Below, piece after piece: positions 17,178 through 28,982 of a stretch of 64,000 nt of DNA; the stretch's first letter is position 1, and every line of letters starts with the position of its first letter. Location of the stretch: the NCBI RefSeq assembly GCF_004023665.1, contig NZ_SAUF01000002.1, positions 1,054,001 through 1,118,000 on the forward strand, given 5' to 3'. This DNA comes from Afifella aestuarii. Lineage in GTDB: Bacteria > Pseudomonadota > Alphaproteobacteria > Rhizobiales > Afifellaceae. The position numbers and the translations under genes were made by a program. The notes beneath the pieces were generated by a model. It made no database searches. It had not been told where the DNA came from and saw only the letters and a list, made by a program, of their open reading frames with translations.

Positions 17178-17357
17178 ATGTCGGGCGACATGAAGGTGAC
17201 GGCCTCCAGGATCGACCGGGTCGAGCGGATCCGTGCGATGCTGGAAATCCGCGAACGTATGAAAGAGGCGCGCCGCCGCTCGAAGCATGACGACGAGACG
17301 GATGAAGACCGCCTCGCGATCGAAGGGCCGAAGCGTTCCTACGAGGATGCGGAATAG
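17178..17357 (+). CDS. Small charged hypothetical protein (59 aa)
   Basis: A short reading frame begins at an ATG 6 bases after AGGAG (17167-17171). It encodes 59 residues rich in Arg, Glu and Asp (for example RIDRVERIRAMLEIRERMKEAR), probably a single amphipathic helix with an acidic tail ending SYEDAE. The codon pattern is GC-rich like the neighbours, and the ribosome-binding site is good. It is not recognised, and it lies 79 bases upstream of gltX on the same strand. Confidence 0.55.
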   Translation: MSGDMKVTASRIDRVERIRAMLEIRERMKEARRRSKHDDETDEDRLAIEGPKRSYEDAE

Positions 17358-17435
17358 TCTTCCACGCCCTCTGCAGGTCAGAACAGCTGTCGTCGCGATT
17401 GCGCCTTGGCGGGCGAAAAGCTAAGTCCCCTCGCC

Positions 17436-18827
17436 ATGGCTTCTCCGATCGTTCGTTTCGCGCCGTCGCCGACCGGCCGCATTCATGCCGGCAACGCCCG
17501 CACTGCGCTCTACAATTGGTTCTTCGCCCAGAAAGAGGGCGGAAAGTTCATCCTGCGCTTCGACGACACCGACGAGGCGCGCTCGACGCGCGAATTCGCC
17601 GATGCGATCGAGGAGGATCTCGCCTGGCTCGGGATTTCGCCGGACCGCATCGAGCGTCAGTCACTCAGGCTGGCATCGTATGAAGAGGCGGCCGAGGCGC
17701 TGAAGGCCGCCGGACTGCTTTATCCCTGTTATGAGACGCCGGAAGAGCTGGAGCGGCAAAGGAAGCGCCGGCTCGGCCGCGGCCTGCCGCCGGTCTACGA
17801 CCGCCGGGCGCTGAAGCTGACCGACGAAGAGCGGGCCGCATTCGAGGCGGAGGGTAGACAGCCGCATTGGCGGTTTCTTTTGCCGAATTTCTCCGACGAC
17901 CCGTTCGCGACCGTGCGCACCGAGCGGAGCTGGGAAGACGTCTTCCGTGGCCCGCAATCCGTCGATCTTGCGTCTCTGTCGGATCCCGTACTCGTGCGCG
18001 GCGACGGCACGTTTCTCTATACGCTGCCTTCCGTGGTCGATGATCGCGATATGGGCGTCACCCATGTCCTGCGCGGCGACGACCATGTGACCAACACCGG
18101 CGTGCAGCTTGCGCTTTTCGAGGCGCTTCAGGCGACGCCGCCGGCTTTCGGTCACCACAATCTGTTGCAGACGGAGGCGGGTGAGGGCTTTTCCAAGCGC
18201 TACGAATCTTTGTCTCTGGCGGCGCTCCGTCGCGATGGCATCGAACCGGTGGCGCTTGCCGCCTATGCGAGCCTCATCGGCACAGGCCAGTCGGTGCAGC
18301 CGGTGAACGACCTTGCCGAGCTCGTGGCGCTTTTCGATCCGACGAAGGTGAACCGCGCGCCGGCGCGCTTCTCCGTCGGCGAATTGAAGAACCTCAACTC
18401 ACGCATCCTTGCGCATCTGCCCTATGAGGTTGTCTCGGAACGGCTGGAGGAGGCGGGCGTCAAGGGCGGCGAAACCTTCTGGCATGCCGTCCAGGGCAAT
18501 ATTGAGAAGCTCGCCGACGCCGCCTTCTGGTGGCGGGTCGTGCGCGATCCCATCGAGCCGGCGATCGAGCCGGAGGATGCCGATTTCCTGCGGCAAGCGG
18601 CCGAACTGCTGCCCGAGGAACCCTTCGACGAGACCACCTGGGGAACCTGGACGCAGGCCGTGAAAGAGAAAACTGGCCGGCGCGGCAAGGGCCTTTTCCT
18701 GCCGCTTCGCCGCGCGCTGACGGGCGCTACTTCTGGACCGGAGCTACGAGAACTCCTTCCTTTTTTGGGCCGCCCCAATACACTGGCCCGACTATGCGCA
18801 CCTTGCTCCGGGACTGAGACCCCGTAG
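17436..18827 (+). CDS. gltX: Glutamate--tRNA ligase (second, GltX2-type)
   Basis: Charges tRNA with glutamate. The 463-residue protein has the class I signature [14 protein letters not shown] (HIGH-like HAGN at 17-20), [11 protein letters not shown], and a divergent KMSKS loop, GFSKR (251-255). Alphaproteobacteria often carry two glutamyl-tRNA synthetases, and this shorter one resembles the GltX2/Glx-GluRS branch. One copy in such pairs may be specialised for tRNA-Gln mischarging. The start at 17436 ([14 protein letters not shown]) fits the family. The last 101 bases overlap the 3' end of the convergent DUF2865 gene. Confidence 0.93.
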   Translation: MASPIVRFAPSPTGRIHAGNARTALYNWFFAQKEGGKFILRFDDTDEARSTREFADAIEEDLAWLGISPDRIERQSLRLASYEEAAEALKAAGLLYPCYETPEELERQRKRRLGRGLPPVYDRRALKLTDEERAAFEAEGRQPHWRFLLPNFSDDPFATVRTERSWEDVFRGPQSVDLASLSDPVLVRGDGTFLYTLPSVVDDRDMGVTHVLRGDDHVTNTGVQLALFEALQATPPAFGHHNLLQTEAGEGFSKRYESLSLAALRRDGIEPVALAAYASLIGTGQSVQPVNDLAELVALFDPTKVNRAPARFSVGELKNLNSRILAHLPYEVVSERLEEAGVKGGETFWHAVQGNIEKLADAAFWWRVVRDPIEPAIEPEDADFLRQAAELLPEEPFDETTWGTWTQAVKEKTGRRGKGLFLPLRRALTGATSGPELRELLPFLGRPNTLARLCAPCSGTETP

Positions 18828-19974
18828 CCTCGTCGCTCTTGCCGGTTGCGGCCTTGCCGGAGCCTGAGCTGGAGAGGTCTTCGTCCGGTGTGGAAGTGGT
18901 CTTTGCAGCCGTCTCATTCGTGTCGCCGTTTCCCGGCTCCGAGGCGGTGCTGCCTACACTTTCCTCGTTTTCGGATGGCGTCTGCGCCGCCGTATCCGGT
19001 CCTGCGGGCGCGGTATCTTCCGTTGCCATTGTGGGCGTGTCGCGGCCGTCCTCGGATGGCTCTTCCGCGTTGGGATTGGACGGGCCGCGCAAGGTCGCGA
19101 TATCGGGGGCCTCCGGACGTGCCTGCGGCAGGCTCTCGGGCCGCGACATCTGCGGTTGCGCGCCAGGCTGCGCGTCGGGGCGTGGCGTCGCGATGATGGA
19201 GAAATTGCTGTCGCCGTTCCGGCACGAACAGGCGGCACTCACTTCCTTGCGATACTCGAACGCATTGGGCAGGGCCGCGTAAGGCTCGCCCGACAAGGAC
19301 ATCATATTGGCCGGATTGTCGTCGCCGCTTGGCTGATAATAGAGCTCCGCATCGCCGCCCGGACACATGGACTGGCAGGCGGCCTCGTCCTGCGCGAAAC
19401 GCTCGGCCGTCGTGGCGAAGCTGATCGGGAAATAGTAGCCGTCGCAGCGGCGCACACACAATGTACGGTAGCTGCCCCCGAAAGACGGGGCGAAGGTCGG
19501 CTCGGGGATTCCAGGCGCGGGCTCTGGATAGACAGGCTCCCGCGCCATGAAGGGTTCAATGCCGCAACCGCGCCGGACGAGAAGCTCGCGCACGCGGTCG
19601 GCCCTGCGCAGATCCTGCGGCCGGTCATAGCGCATGGAAAGCGCCTCGAGCCTGTCGAGATTGGCACGCATCCGTTGCATCTGCCCGATCATGTCGGCGC
19701 ATTGGCGTGATGCCGGGCCCTGCGCGAAGGGAAATCCGCCCCCGAGGCAGCCGGCTGCCGCCGCCCGATCTTCGGCCTGTTGCAGAACGGCCGCTTGCTC
19801 CTGCCAGGCCTCTCGGTATTCCTGCGCGCGCGGATCGGGTGTCGCCGCCTGGCTTTCCAGCCGCGCAAGCTCCGCTTCGAGGCCCTCGCAGGTGAGCGCA
19901 GCGGCAGGTTGCGTCGCGGCGATGAGAACCGCGGCGGCAAAAGACGCCGTGATCAAACTGGCTGCTTTTCGCAA
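18727..19974 (-). CDS. DUF2865 secreted protein
   Basis: The 415-residue protein has a signal peptide ([20 protein letters not shown], cleaved near AAA) and then a coiled-coil-forming region (about 28-120). The DUF2865 core (about 165-250) has paired cysteines: [17 protein letters not shown], then [20 protein letters not shown]. The C-terminal third is low-complexity, rich in Pro, Ser, Thr and Glu (about 265-390). It is common in Hyphomicrobiales, and the function is unknown, probably a periplasmic or envelope protein. Its final 101 bases are antisense to the gltX 3' end. Confidence 0.88.
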   Translation of the reverse strand: MRKAASLITASFAAAVLIAATQPAAALTCEGLEAELARLESQAATPDPRAQEYREAWQEQAAVLQQAEDRAAAAGCLGGGFPFAQGPASRQCADMIGQMQRMRANLDRLEALSMRYDRPQDLRRADRVRELLVRRGCGIEPFMAREPVYPEPAPGIPEPTFAPSFGGSYRTLCVRRCDGYYFPISFATTAERFAQDEAACQSMCPGGDAELYYQPSGDDNPANMMSLSGEPYAALPNAFEYRKEVSAACSCRNGDSNFSIIATPRPDAQPGAQPQMSRPESLPQARPEAPDIATLRGPSNPNAEEPSEDGRDTPTMATEDTAPAGPDTAAQTPSENEESVGSTASEPGNGDTNETAAKTTSTPDEDLSSSGSGKAATGKSDEATGSQSRSKVRIVGPVYWGGPKKEGVLVAPVQK

Positions 19975-20256
19975 TGCCTGTCTCCGACCTACCTGGGGAC
20001 TTTATAATTCTCAAAGATTGGCCAAACTTAGCAGACGTCACCTGAACTGCGCGTGAATGGCCTGGATAAGATGCGGGAAAGGCCTGTTCGCGCCGACTCC
20101 GGAAGGAAAAGACGGCGAGAACGGGTGGTCGGCATGCCGAGTGAGATCGCGGGGTGAGGACTACCATGTGGGCGAAACGGTTGCGGCGCGAGCATTGACC
20201 TTGCGCGGCGATGACCTCGGTATCCGACTTGGCGCAGAGACGGGGGATAGCGCGCG

Positions 20257-21285
20257 ATGAGGCTCGCCACGCTCAACGACGGCAGCCGGGATGGAAGCCT
20301 TGTCGTGGTCTCCGCCGACAACCGCCGCTACACGCCTGCTGGTGGTATCGCCGGGACGATGCAGGAAGCTTTCGATCGCTGGCAGGAGGCTGAGCCGCAA
20401 TTGCGGGCGCTCGCCGTCAGGCTCGATATCGGCCAGATCGAGGGCCGGCCTCTAGTGGAGGCGAACTGCCTTGCGCCGCTGCCGCGCGCCTATCAATGGG
20501 CCGAGGCCTCCGTCTATACGCGCCACCTTGAGCTCATGCATGGGAGCCGCGGGCAGGACATGCCGGCAAGCTTCTGGGTCGATCCCTTGATCTCGGAGGG
20601 GTCGTCCAGCCGTTTTCTGGCGCCGCGCGAACCGATTATGCTGCCGGAAGAGGCGCTGGAACTCGACGGCGGCTTCGGCCTCGATTTCGAGGCGAGCCTT
20701 GCCGTCATCACCGACGATGTGCCGATGGGGGTGAGCGCCTCGGAAGCTCTCCGCCATATCAAGCTGATCGCCCTCGTCAATTGCATCACCCTGCGCCATC
20801 TCGTGCCCAGCGAGATTGCCAAAGGCTTTGGCTTCTTCAAATCGAAGCCGGCAGCAAGCTTTGCGCCGATCGCTGTCACCCCCGATGAATTTGGCCGCCA
20901 ATGGCAGGGGGGCAAGCTGGCCGGCAGGCTTCTCGTCACCATCAACACGCGCCGGTTCGGCGACCTCAATCCGGCTCTCGATATGGCTTTCGACTATGGA
21001 CAGATCATCGCCCACGCAGCCTGCACGCGGCGCCTTCCGGCCGGCTCCTTGATCAGTGCGGGCGCGGTGTCGAACGGCGATCCCGCGCGAGGACCAGGCC
21101 GGCCGATTTCCTGGGGCGGCAACGGCTATGCCTGCATCGCTGAGATGCGCATGATGGAGACCGTCGATTATGGCCATCCCGATACGCGGTTTCTGACGGG
21201 CGGAGATGTGGTCCATATCGAGATGGTGGATGCGCACGGCCAGTCGTGCTTCGGGACAATCGAACAGGAGGTGAAGCGGATATGA
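20257..21285 (+). CDS. Fumarylacetoacetate hydrolase-family protein
   Basis: The product is 342 residues with an FAH-fold catalytic domain (about 95-340). It includes the metal-binding acidic residues in GFGLDFEASLAVITDDVPMG and the late GSLISAGAVSNGDP and GDVVHIEMVDAHG segments. The family cleaves or decarboxylates beta-diketo acids, for example in aromatic degradation. No hppD, hmgA or maiA gene is nearby, so the substrate is unknown. It overlaps the following membrane-protein gene by 4 bases (ATGA). Confidence 0.9.
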   Translation: MRLATLNDGSRDGSLVVVSADNRRYTPAGGIAGTMQEAFDRWQEAEPQLRALAVRLDIGQIEGRPLVEANCLAPLPRAYQWAEASVYTRHLELMHGSRGQDMPASFWVDPLISEGSSSRFLAPREPIMLPEEALELDGGFGLDFEASLAVITDDVPMGVSASEALRHIKLIALVNCITLRHLVPSEIAKGFGFFKSKPAASFAPIAVTPDEFGRQWQGGKLAGRLLVTINTRRFGDLNPALDMAFDYGQIIAHAACTRRLPAGSLISAGAVSNGDPARGPGRPISWGGNGYACIAEMRMMETVDYGHPDTRFLTGGDVVHIEMVDAHGQSCFGTIEQEVKRI

Positions 21286-21635
21286 GTGAAACAGGCGAGC
21301 GACCGCCGTTGTTTGCGAATGCCGCCCAGTTGTGGCGCGGCTTTCTGATCCTCAACCTTCTGATCGTACCGGCGCTTGCGATCCTCGCGGGCCTTTATGG
21401 CGATTTCGCCGGGCCGGGGCTGCAGCTTTTCTTCGCCTATCTCGTCACGCTCGTCGGCGTGATCGGCAATTTCACCATCTGGCTGTCGGCGCGCCGGATG
21501 AAGCTCAAGCAGCACTGGCTGATCCTGGTCTGGATCCTGTTGTGCCTAGCGACGGCGATCGTCATGGGAGCGGCCTCGCCCATCACCATGATGTTGCATC
21601 TGGTGCTGCCGGGTCCGGCTCCAGCAACGCCTTGA
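21282..21635 (+). CDS. Small integral membrane protein
   Basis: This 117-residue protein has three predicted membrane helices (about 18-38, 45-68, 75-105) and a short polar N terminus. It starts within the stop of the FAH-family gene, so the two are translationally coupled. It is not recognised as a named family. It may serve the upstream enzyme as a transporter-like partner, but nothing in the sequence proves that. Confidence 0.75.
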   Translation: MSETGERPPLFANAAQLWRGFLILNLLIVPALAILAGLYGDFAGPGLQLFFAYLVTLVGVIGNFTIWLSARRMKLKQHWLILVWILLCLATAIVMGAASPITMMLHLVLPGPAPATP

Positions 21636-21653
21636 TCATAGGGGAGAATGCGT

Positions 21654-21678
21654 GGCGCGGCGGCATGCGCGCCGCGCC
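21654..21678. terminator. GC-rich hairpin between convergent genes
   Basis: GGCGCGGCG (21654-21662) pairs perfectly with CGCCGCGCC (21670-21678) across a 7-base loop. It lies in the 51-base gap between the membrane-protein gene and the end of cimA. Neither side has a T-tract, so if it ends transcription it does so as a bidirectional, U-poor structure. Confidence 0.4.
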
Positions 21679-21686
21679 GGCGCTCG

Positions 21687-23297
21687 TTATTCCGCAGCCG
21701 CCTGCATTTCCGGCATCGTCTTCACGAGCTTGAAGACCACGGCGTCGAGGAGCGCTTCGAAAGACGCGTCGATGATGTTGGGCGAGACGCCGACGGTGAA
21801 CCAGCGATTGCCTTCCCCGTCTCGGCTTTCGATGAGAACCCGGGTCACGGCCTCCGTGCCGCCATTGAGGATACGCACCTTGAAGTCGACGAGTTCGAGA
21901 TCCTCGATTGCCGAGGAAAGATCTCCAAGATCCTTGCGAAGTGCCCGGTCGAGCGCGTTGACGGGGCCGTTGCCTTCTTCCACCGACATGCGCCGCTCGC
22001 CGTTGACCTTCACCTTGACGACGGCTTCCGACACGGTGACGAGATCACCCACGGCGTTGTAGCGGCGTTCCACATCGACGCGAAAACCTTCCACTTCGAA
22101 GAAGGCCGGCACATGGCCGAGACGCCGGCGGGCGAGAAGCTCCAGCGAGGCATCGGCCGCCTCATAGGCGTAGCCCGCCGCCTCGCGCGCCTTGATGTCG
22201 GCGAGGAGACCGTCGAGGCGCGGATCTTTGCGATCGACCTCGAGGCCGAACCGGGCGAGTTCGGCAAGAAGGTTCGAGCGGCCTGCCTGATCGGAGACCA
22301 GCATGCGGCGCCGATTGCCGATCTCTTCAGGCTTCACATGTTCGTAGGTCTCCGGCTCCTTGACGATCGCGGAGGCATGGATGCCCGCCTTGGTGGCGAA
22401 GGCCGACGCGCCGACATAAGGCGCCTGTCGGTCGGGCGTGCGGTTCAGGATTTCATCGAAGGCGTGCGATACGTCGGTCAACGTTGCGAGCCCCTCGCGC
22501 GTCACCCCGATCTCAAAGCGCTCGTGATAGGCGGGCTTCAGCATCAGGGTCGGGATCAGCGTGGTGAGGCTCGCATTGCCGCAGCGCTCGCCGACACCGT
22601 TCAAGGTGCCCTGGATCTGCCGCACGCCCGCATCGACGGCCGCCAGAGAATTCGCCACCGCGTTGCCGGTGTCGTTGTGCGCATGGATGCCAAGGCGGTC
22701 GCCAGGCACCACCGAGGTCACGTCCCGGACGATCTCCGAGATTTCGTCAGGCAGTGTGCCGCCATTGGTGTCGCACAGCACGATCCAGCGTGCCCCGGCC
22801 TCGAGCGCCGTCTTGGCGCAGGCGAGCGCGTAGTCGCGGTTCGCCTTAAAGCCGTCGAAGAAATGCTCGCAATCGAGCATTGCCTCGCGTCCGGCGGCTT
22901 TCGCCGCGGCGATGCTCTCGCGGATGCCTTGGAGGTTTTCCTCATTGGTGGCGCCGAGCGCGACACGCACATGATAGTCCCAGCTCTTGGCGACGAAGCA
23001 GATGGCTGCGGAATCCGCCTGTAAGAGAGCCTGCATGCCGGGATCGTTGTCGACCGACCGGCCGGCGCGCTTGGTCATGCCGAAGGCGGTGAAGACCGCA
23101 CGATGCGTGCGCCGGCGCTGGAAGAACTCCGTATCGGCCGGATTGGCGCCCGGGTAGCCGCCCTCGACATAATCGACGCCGAGCCGATCGAGCATGGCCG
23201 CGACGGCCGCCTTTTCCTCAAGGGAAAAATCAATGCCCGGCGTCTGCTGGCCGTCCCGGAGTGTCGTGTCGAAGAGGTAGAGCCGTTCTCTGGTCAT
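21687..23297 (-). CDS. cimA: Citramalate synthase
   Basis: Condenses pyruvate and acetyl-CoA to (R)-citramalate, the threonine-independent route to 2-oxobutyrate and isoleucine. The 536-residue protein has the HMGL-like TIM barrel (FDTTLRDGQQTPG at the N terminus; metal-binding HAHNDTGNAVANS; GTLNGVGERCGNASL) and a C-terminal LeuA-type allosteric domain, as in the CimA/TIGR00977 family. It is the last gene of a minus-strand operon, cysS-pip-gfa-cimA, and overlaps the gfa stop by 4 bases. Confidence 0.93.
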   Translation of the reverse strand: MTRERLYLFDTTLRDGQQTPGIDFSLEEKAAVAAMLDRLGVDYVEGGYPGANPADTEFFQRRRTHRAVFTAFGMTKRAGRSVDNDPGMQALLQADSAAICFVAKSWDYHVRVALGATNEENLQGIRESIAAAKAAGREAMLDCEHFFDGFKANRDYALACAKTALEAGARWIVLCDTNGGTLPDEISEIVRDVTSVVPGDRLGIHAHNDTGNAVANSLAAVDAGVRQIQGTLNGVGERCGNASLTTLIPTLMLKPAYHERFEIGVTREGLATLTDVSHAFDEILNRTPDRQAPYVGASAFATKAGIHASAIVKEPETYEHVKPEEIGNRRRMLVSDQAGRSNLLAELARFGLEVDRKDPRLDGLLADIKAREAAGYAYEAADASLELLARRRLGHVPAFFEVEGFRVDVERRYNAVGDLVTVSEAVVKVKVNGERRMSVEEGNGPVNALDRALRKDLGDLSSAIEDLELVDFKVRILNGGTEAVTRVLIESRDGEGNRWFTVGVSPNIIDASFEALLDAVVFKLVKTMPEMQAAAE

Positions 23298-23782
23298 TGG
23301 TGCGCGCCTCCTTTTGGGGGCCAGCTGGTCGTGTCGTGATCGGGGTGTTGATAGGAAACGATGTCGGCGAGAAAGGCCGGGGCTTCGGGATCGTTTTCGG
23401 TGCTATGGCCGGGAAGGCCGGCAAGATGATCGACGAAGGGAAGCTTCGCCTCGACGCCGAACTGCACTTTGGGCGGAATTTTCGCCGGCTCGTCGAAAGC
23501 GCCGATGGCGAGCGCGATGCCATCCGGGGCCTCGTAGGTGAGGGGCGTCCCGCAATCCTTGCAGAAGCCGCGCCGCACATGATTGGAGCTTTGAAAATAG
23601 GCCGGCGTCCCGCGCGTCCATTCAAGCGTGTCGGGCTTCACGGCCACGAGCGGCGCATAGAAGGCGCCGAAGGCCTTCTGGCACATGCGGCAATGGCAGA
23701 TTGAGCCGGCCCCGAGCGGTCCCGTCACGCGAAAACGCACCTTGCCGCACTGGCAGCCGCCGCTCATCGTGTCTCCGGGCAT
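23294..23782 (-). CDS. GFA-family zinc protein
   Basis: The product is 162 residues. The zinc motifs are GGCQCGKVRF, SICHCRMCQKAFG and GFCKDCGTPL, as in glutathione-dependent formaldehyde-activating-type proteins. Start 23782 (MPGDTMSGG) is chosen because GGGAGG sits about 8 bases before it. It lies between pip and cimA in an operon, with 4 bases overlapping cimA. It has no clear link to isoleucine synthesis. Confidence 0.88.
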   Translation of the reverse strand: MPGDTMSGGCQCGKVRFRVTGPLGAGSICHCRMCQKAFGAFYAPLVAVKPDTLEWTRGTPAYFQSSNHVRRGFCKDCGTPLTYEAPDGIALAIGAFDEPAKIPPKVQFGVEAKLPFVDHLAGLPGHSTENDPEAPAFLADIVSYQHPDHDTTSWPPKGGAHQ

Positions 23783-23813
23783 CTCTCTGCCTCCCTTATG
23801 GCGAAGTTGCTCA

Positions 23814-26260
<2,447 letters not shown>

Positions 26261-26506
26261 GAGTATCCCGTCCGGCTGGCCGGGCGTTACTCGTGGCGGA
26301 ATTTTCAGACGAGAACGGCCTGACCAGCGATTGTCGCTAGTCGATAATAATCCCGCAGATGCAGATGGCGCTGAAGAGCGCGCGGTCGCCGTTCATAGCT
26401 GCGCTTATCGCGGAGGCGTGCGTTTTGGTCAAGAGTGGAGGTGTGGAAGGCTTAAGGTGATGCCAAACCCGTTTCGCGTCCGGCGCGAACCGACTAGCTT
26501 CGCGCC

Positions 26507-27190
26507 ATGAACTGGACCGAGCCGATCGACATCTATTGTGAGCGCACCGATCCGAGCTTTTGGGCGGAGCCGCTCAATGCGATCTCCAACATCGCCTTTC
26601 TGATCGCGGCGTTCTGGGCCTATCGCCGCTGGCAGCGCGCCGGCGGTGAGGATCGTGCCGCGCTCTTCCTGATCGCGCTCGTTGCGACCATCGGCATCGG
26701 CTCTTTTCTCTTCCACACCTTCGCCAATCGCTGGTCGGTGATGGCCGATGTCGTTCCGATCTCGATCTTCATCTATGTTTATTTCGGTCTCGCTCTCCGC
26801 CGCTTTTTCGGGCTCTCCTGGCTGCGGACGATCGTGGCGCTTCTCGCCTTTGTCGCGTTCTCTTTCGCGGTCGAGCCGCTTCTGCGGCCCTTGTTCGGTG
26901 GCTCAGCCGGCTATGCGCCGGCGCTTCTGGCCATGCTCGGCGTCGGCGGCCTCCTCTGGCGTGAGGGGCACCCGGCGGCGCGCCTGATCCTCGCCGCGGC
27001 CGGCATCTTCGCCCTGTCGCTGTGCCTGCGCATGACCGATGAGCCGATCTGCACGACGCTGCCGATCGGCACGCATTATTTCTGGCACGTCTTCAATGCA
27101 GTGACGCTCGCCATCCTGGTGGCGGCGGCGATCCGCGCGGGACCGCGAAAAGAGCGGGTGCGGTCAGAAACGCTTCATCGATCTGAATAG
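26507..27190 (+). CDS. Ceramidase-like (CREST superfamily) membrane protein
   Basis: The 227-residue protein has about seven membrane helices. Metal-site residues typical of alkaline ceramidase/PAQR-type CREST hydrolases are visible: DIYCERTDPSFWAEPLNAISN at the N terminus (Glu, Asn, Ser), GSFLFHTFANRWSVMADVVPI (His, Asp) and GTHYFWHVFNA (two His). Family members hydrolyse amides in the membrane by a zinc mechanism, and a bacterial substrate is unproven. A sphingolipid or acyl-amino-acid lipid is possible. Confidence 0.85.
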   Translation: MNWTEPIDIYCERTDPSFWAEPLNAISNIAFLIAAFWAYRRWQRAGGEDRAALFLIALVATIGIGSFLFHTFANRWSVMADVVPISIFIYVYFGLALRRFFGLSWLRTIVALLAFVAFSFAVEPLLRPLFGGSAGYAPALLAMLGVGGLLWREGHPAARLILAAAGIFALSLCLRMTDEPICTTLPIGTHYFWHVFNAVTLAILVAAAIRAGPRKERVRSETLHRSE

Positions 27191-27261
27191 TGGCTGAACG
27201 GCCGGATCAGGCCGGGTTCAAAGCCGCCCTGGTACCTCTGGCTTCAACGCTGGAGGCAACG

Positions 27262-27399
27262 ATGACGCGCATTCTTTTCTCACTCGCCTGTTTCGGCCTG
27301 ATCTCGGCATCCGTGGTGACGGCACAGGATATGCCTTCGAAGCCCGACCGTTTCGGCGGTGCCGTCGGCATCGTTCTGATCAGCTCGCTGCAGCGCTGA
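27262..27399 (+). CDS. Small secreted peptide (45 aa)
   Basis: A short frame starts at an ATG 5 bases after GGAGG (27252-27256). It encodes a signal-peptide-like N terminus (MTRILFSLACFGLISASVVTAQ) and about 22 further residues ending VGIVLISSLQR. It is not recognised. The good ribosome-binding site supports translation, but the length makes this tentative. Confidence 0.4.
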   Translation: MTRILFSLACFGLISASVVTAQDMPSKPDRFGGAVGIVLISSLQR

Positions 27400-27467
27400 G
27401 CGCGCAATCGAGATGTCCGCGCAGCGCCGGATTTCATAAGATATTGGGGAGCAGGTTTGAGGGAGCC

Positions 27468-27980
27468 TCAATCTTCCAGCCAGTCGCCGCATTTTGGTGC
27501 CGGGGAATTGCCCCAGGGCATGATCGGCACGGTGGAGGTGGAGTTCTTCGGCGAGCCTTCGACGATCTTGTCGGAATAGACGAGATAGACGAGCACATTG
27601 CGCTTGGCGTCGCAGCCGCGGACGATGCGCATCTTCTTGAAGATCAGCGAGCGGCGCTGGCGAAACACTTCATCGCCCTGCTCGAATTTCTCTTTGAACG
27701 TGATCGGTCCGACCTGCCGGCAGGCGAGTGACACGTCGGAGAGCTCTTCCACGACATTGAAGAGGCCGCCGATGCCGCCCTTTTCGGGCACGGTGTAATG
27801 GCAGGCCACGCCTTCCACGACGGGGTCGTCGATGCCGTAGGTCGCAAGCGTATGATCGGGCGTCAAAAGCTTGAAGACGGTCGACTTCCGGAAAATGAGA
27901 TCCGGCTCCTCAGCGTTGGCGGCACTGAATGTCGGGGCCGTCAGAGTGAGGGCGAACAGGAAGACGAAAAAGGCGCGCAT
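27468..27980 (-). CDS. creA: CreA family periplasmic protein
   Basis: The product is 170 residues, with a signal peptide (MRAFFVFLFALTLTAPTFSAANA). The CreA domain follows: LIFRKSTVFKLLTPDHTLATYGIDDPVVEGVACHYTVPEKGG, DVSLACRQVGPI, and SLIFKKMRIVRGCDAKRNVLVYLVYSDKIVEGSPKNSTS. CreA is widely conserved in Proteobacteria with unknown biochemical function. The start at 27980 follows GGAGG 6 bases upstream. Confidence 0.93.
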   Translation of the reverse strand: MRAFFVFLFALTLTAPTFSAANAEEPDLIFRKSTVFKLLTPDHTLATYGIDDPVVEGVACHYTVPEKGGIGGLFNVVEELSDVSLACRQVGPITFKEKFEQGDEVFRQRRSLIFKKMRIVRGCDAKRNVLVYLVYSDKIVEGSPKNSTSTVPIMPWGNSPAPKCGDWLED

Positions 27981-28117
27981 CAAAACCTCCGAAAAGTGGC
28001 CGCGATTACATAGGAGCGGCACTTCGTATTTGCGAGGCGGTTTTCCCTGCGCCACCTCCCGTTCTGAGCGACGAAGGGACACGCTCGGAGCCCGAGGCGC
28101 ATAAGCCCTTGGCGCAG

Positions 28118-28729
28118 TCACATCCGGCGCACGGTCTCTGCATGAGCGGCCTGCCGGTCGCCGTTTTCCGCCTCGCCGGCAAGCGCCGTGCGCAGGCTTG
28201 GTAGAATGTCCTCGACGCTCTCTGCCTCCAGGAAGCGGATGTCGGAGGTTTCCCGGATGAAGCCTTCACCGCGCATATGGTCGAGAAGGTTGATGAGCGG
28301 CTGCCAGAAGCCGCCGAGATTGGCCACGAGGACGGGCTTGTGATGCTGGCCGAGCTGCGCCCAGGTCATCATTTCGACGACCTCTTCGAGCGTCCCGATC
28401 CCGCCCGGCAGTGCCACGAAGGCGTCGGCGCGCTCGAACATGGTGCGCTTGCGCTCGTGCATGTCCGTTGTGAGGATGAGTTCGGTGACGTCGGCAAAAA
28501 GCTGTTCACGTTCCTCCAAGAACTGCGGAATGATGCCGGTGACGGCGCCTCCGCAATCGAGGACCGAGCGGGCAAGCGTACCCATTAGCCCGACCGAGCC
28601 GCCCCCGTAGACGAGGCGGATGTTCTCTTCCGCCAGGATGCGTCCGAAGGTGCGTGCGGCCTCCGCATGGGAAGGTTCGCGGCCGGGCGCCGAGCCGCAA
28701 TAAACGCAGACATTTTCAAGTTTGCTCAT
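28118..28729 (-). CDS. LOG family protein (TIGR00730)
   Basis: This 203-residue Rossmann-like enzyme has the LOG signatures ENVCVYCGSAPG, VYGGGSVGLMG and LPGGIGTLEEVVEMMTWAQLG. The family removes ribose 5-phosphate from nucleoside monophosphates (cytokinin-activating phosphoribohydrolase in plants, AMP nucleosidase-like activity in bacteria). The start at 28729 (MSKLENVCVYCGS) was preferred to an N-terminal extension reaching 28801. Confidence 0.92.
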   Translation of the reverse strand: MSKLENVCVYCGSAPGREPSHAEAARTFGRILAEENIRLVYGGGSVGLMGTLARSVLDCGGAVTGIIPQFLEEREQLFADVTELILTTDMHERKRTMFERADAFVALPGGIGTLEEVVEMMTWAQLGQHHKPVLVANLGGFWQPLINLLDHMRGEGFIRETSDIRFLEAESVEDILPSLRTALAGEAENGDRQAAHAETVRRM

Positions 28730-28982
28730 ATGTCCCGCTTTGCACCGCCGGAGGAAACCGTCAAGCGCATCGCGCGCGGTTTGCGTTTCCGGCAAGGCCA
28801 TTAGCTTGGCAACTGGATTTAAGGATGCACGTGATTACGCGTCAGACAGGTATGTGATTGGCTTCTTCTCGTAGAAGGGCCGGCAACGTCTTGTTGACCA
28901 TAGCTTTCCTCCGTAAGGATAAGCTTCGCCAAAGTGCGCCGCGGGGGCGGCTGTGTTTTTGTGCGAAGCCGGGAACGTCGCC

